The translations under genes were made by a program, and so were the position numbers. Of a DNA stretch of 5,740 nucleotides, positions 5,066 through 5,740 are shown in pieces (the first letter of the stretch is position 1; each line of letters opens with the position of its first letter). The notes under the pieces were generated by a model. That model had not been told where the DNA came from. It did not search any database and worked only from the letters and a program-made list of their open reading frames with translations. Location of the stretch: positions 1 to 5,740 of the forward strand of contig JAUTWY010000361.1 of assembly GCA_030838305.1 (NCBI GenBank). Direction: 5' to 3'. The stretch comes from Acidobacteriaceae bacterium. GTDB taxonomy: Bacteria; Acidobacteriota; Terriglobia; Terriglobales; Acidobacteriaceae.

Positions 5066-5740
5066 CTATCCCCCGATGTGCACCATGGTCCTTGACGCCG
5101 GCACAAAATCCGGTTCCCCGATGTGGTGACGTTCTTCTTTTTTCTGTACGACTCCGCGGATGAAGTCTTCCAACTCTTCGTCGCTGGCGCCGCGGCGCAT
5201 TTGGGCGTGGAGGTCGTGGTCCCAGACCGAGAACAGGCAGGTACGGATTTTTCCGTCGCTGGTGATCCGGATACGGCTGCAATGACCGCAGAAGGGATGC
5301 GAGACGGGGGCGATGATGCCGATCTCGCCGACGCCATCATCGAAGCGGTAGCGGCGTGCGGTCTCCGAGCGTGCGTGCGGGATTTCGACCAGCGGCCGAT
5401 ACTCAGCCATGCGCTCCAGAATTTCATCCAGCGTGACTACCGTCGTGGGAGCCCACGTACGCCCTTCTTCAAGCGGCATGAATTCGATGAAGCGCACGGT
5501 CACTCCCTCTTCGCGCGCGAACATCCCAAAGGGGATGATCTGATCTTCGTTGAAGCCGCGCATCAACACGCAGTTCACCTTCAGCGGCCAGAGTCCGGCA
5601 CGGCGGGCGGCGCGAATGCCGGCCAGCACGTGGTCGTACCCGTTGGCGACGCGCGTGATGCGGGCGAAGCGGTCCGGATCGACGGCGTCCATGGAGACGG
5701 TGACGCGAGTCAGGCCGGCGGCTTTGAGCGGCTGTGCAAG
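5066..5740 (-). CDS. moaA: GTP 3',8-cyclase MoaA, C-terminal part (5' end outside window)
   Basis: MoaA is a radical SAM enzyme that converts GTP to 3',8-cyclo-GTP, the first step of molybdenum cofactor synthesis, in the cytoplasm with MoaC as the next enzyme. The visible 224 residues are open to the window edge; the family is usually about 330 residues, so roughly the first third, including the radical SAM CxxxCxxC cluster, is missing only because of the cut. Diagnostic features: L-T-R-V-T-V-S-M-D near 10-18, V-N-C-V-L-M-R-G-F-N-E-D near 55-66, R-F-I-E-F-M-P-L near 83-90, and the second iron-sulphur ligand set C-x2-C-x13-C at Cys151, Cys154 and Cys168 (about 5237-5290) that binds GTP, with the R-I-R-I after it. 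The protein ends in the conserved Gly-Gly that is needed for activity in the family. No other Moa gene is in view. An internal ATG at 5692 is Met17 of the visible part and not the start. Confidence 0.96.
   Translation of the reverse strand, partial: LAQPLKAAGLTRVTVSMDAVDPDRFARITRVANGYDHVLAGIRAARRAGLWPLKVNCVLMRGFNEDQIIPFGMFAREEGVTVRFIEFMPLEEGRTWAPTTVVTLDEILERMAEYRPLVEIPHARSETARRYRFDDGVGEIGIIAPVSHPFCGHCSRIRITSDGKIRTCLFSVWDHDLHAQMRRGASDEELEDFIRGVVQKKEERHHIGEPDFVPASRTMVHIGG

Overview
The window looks like an ordinary chromosomal segment of a soil Acidobacteriota, probably class Terriglobia. The best clue is the lipoprotein start Cys-Thr-Gly-Phe-Phe-Val-Asn-Pro-Thr followed by Ig-like domains, a signature I associate with that group. 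A secreted YXWGXW-repeat protein and a duplicated small membrane protein fit the same background. This placement rests on remembered family patterns and was not tested by a search. I see no phage, transposon, CRISPR, tRNA or rRNA signal.

Layout, left to right. At 36-680 (-) is a two-domain Ig-like (BIG2-type) lipoprotein. At 681-1076 is a gene-free stretch holding its ribosome binding site, a strong palindrome at 800-819, and a clear intrinsic terminator at 1020-1057 belonging to the next gene. At 1077-2081 (-) is a secreted Trp/Gly/Tyr-rich YXWGXW-repeat protein with a long basic tail. At 2377-2811 (-) is a DUF2203 protein. At 2849-2943 are two inverted clusters of a degenerate 7-bp repeat. 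At 2983-3825 (-) is a secreted DUF1906-type glycoside-hydrolase-like protein with a GTG start. At 3957-5015 (+) is an eight-helix membrane protein built from two related halves. At 5066-5740 (-) is the C-terminal two thirds of MoaA, cut by the window edge.

The genes do not form an obvious pathway. Three encode exported or surface proteins (lipoprotein, YXWGXW protein, DUF1906 protein), one is an integral membrane protein, one is a cytoplasmic protein of unknown function, and one is a molybdenum-cofactor enzyme. Wide gaps, the internal terminator and the divergent and convergent junctions suggest mostly single-gene transcription units. The items most worth a second look are the inverted 7-bp repeat clusters, the 800-819 palindrome, the internal duplication in the membrane protein, and the unusual start regions of the DUF2203 and DUF1906 genes. 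I did not find evidence of a new multi-gene system.
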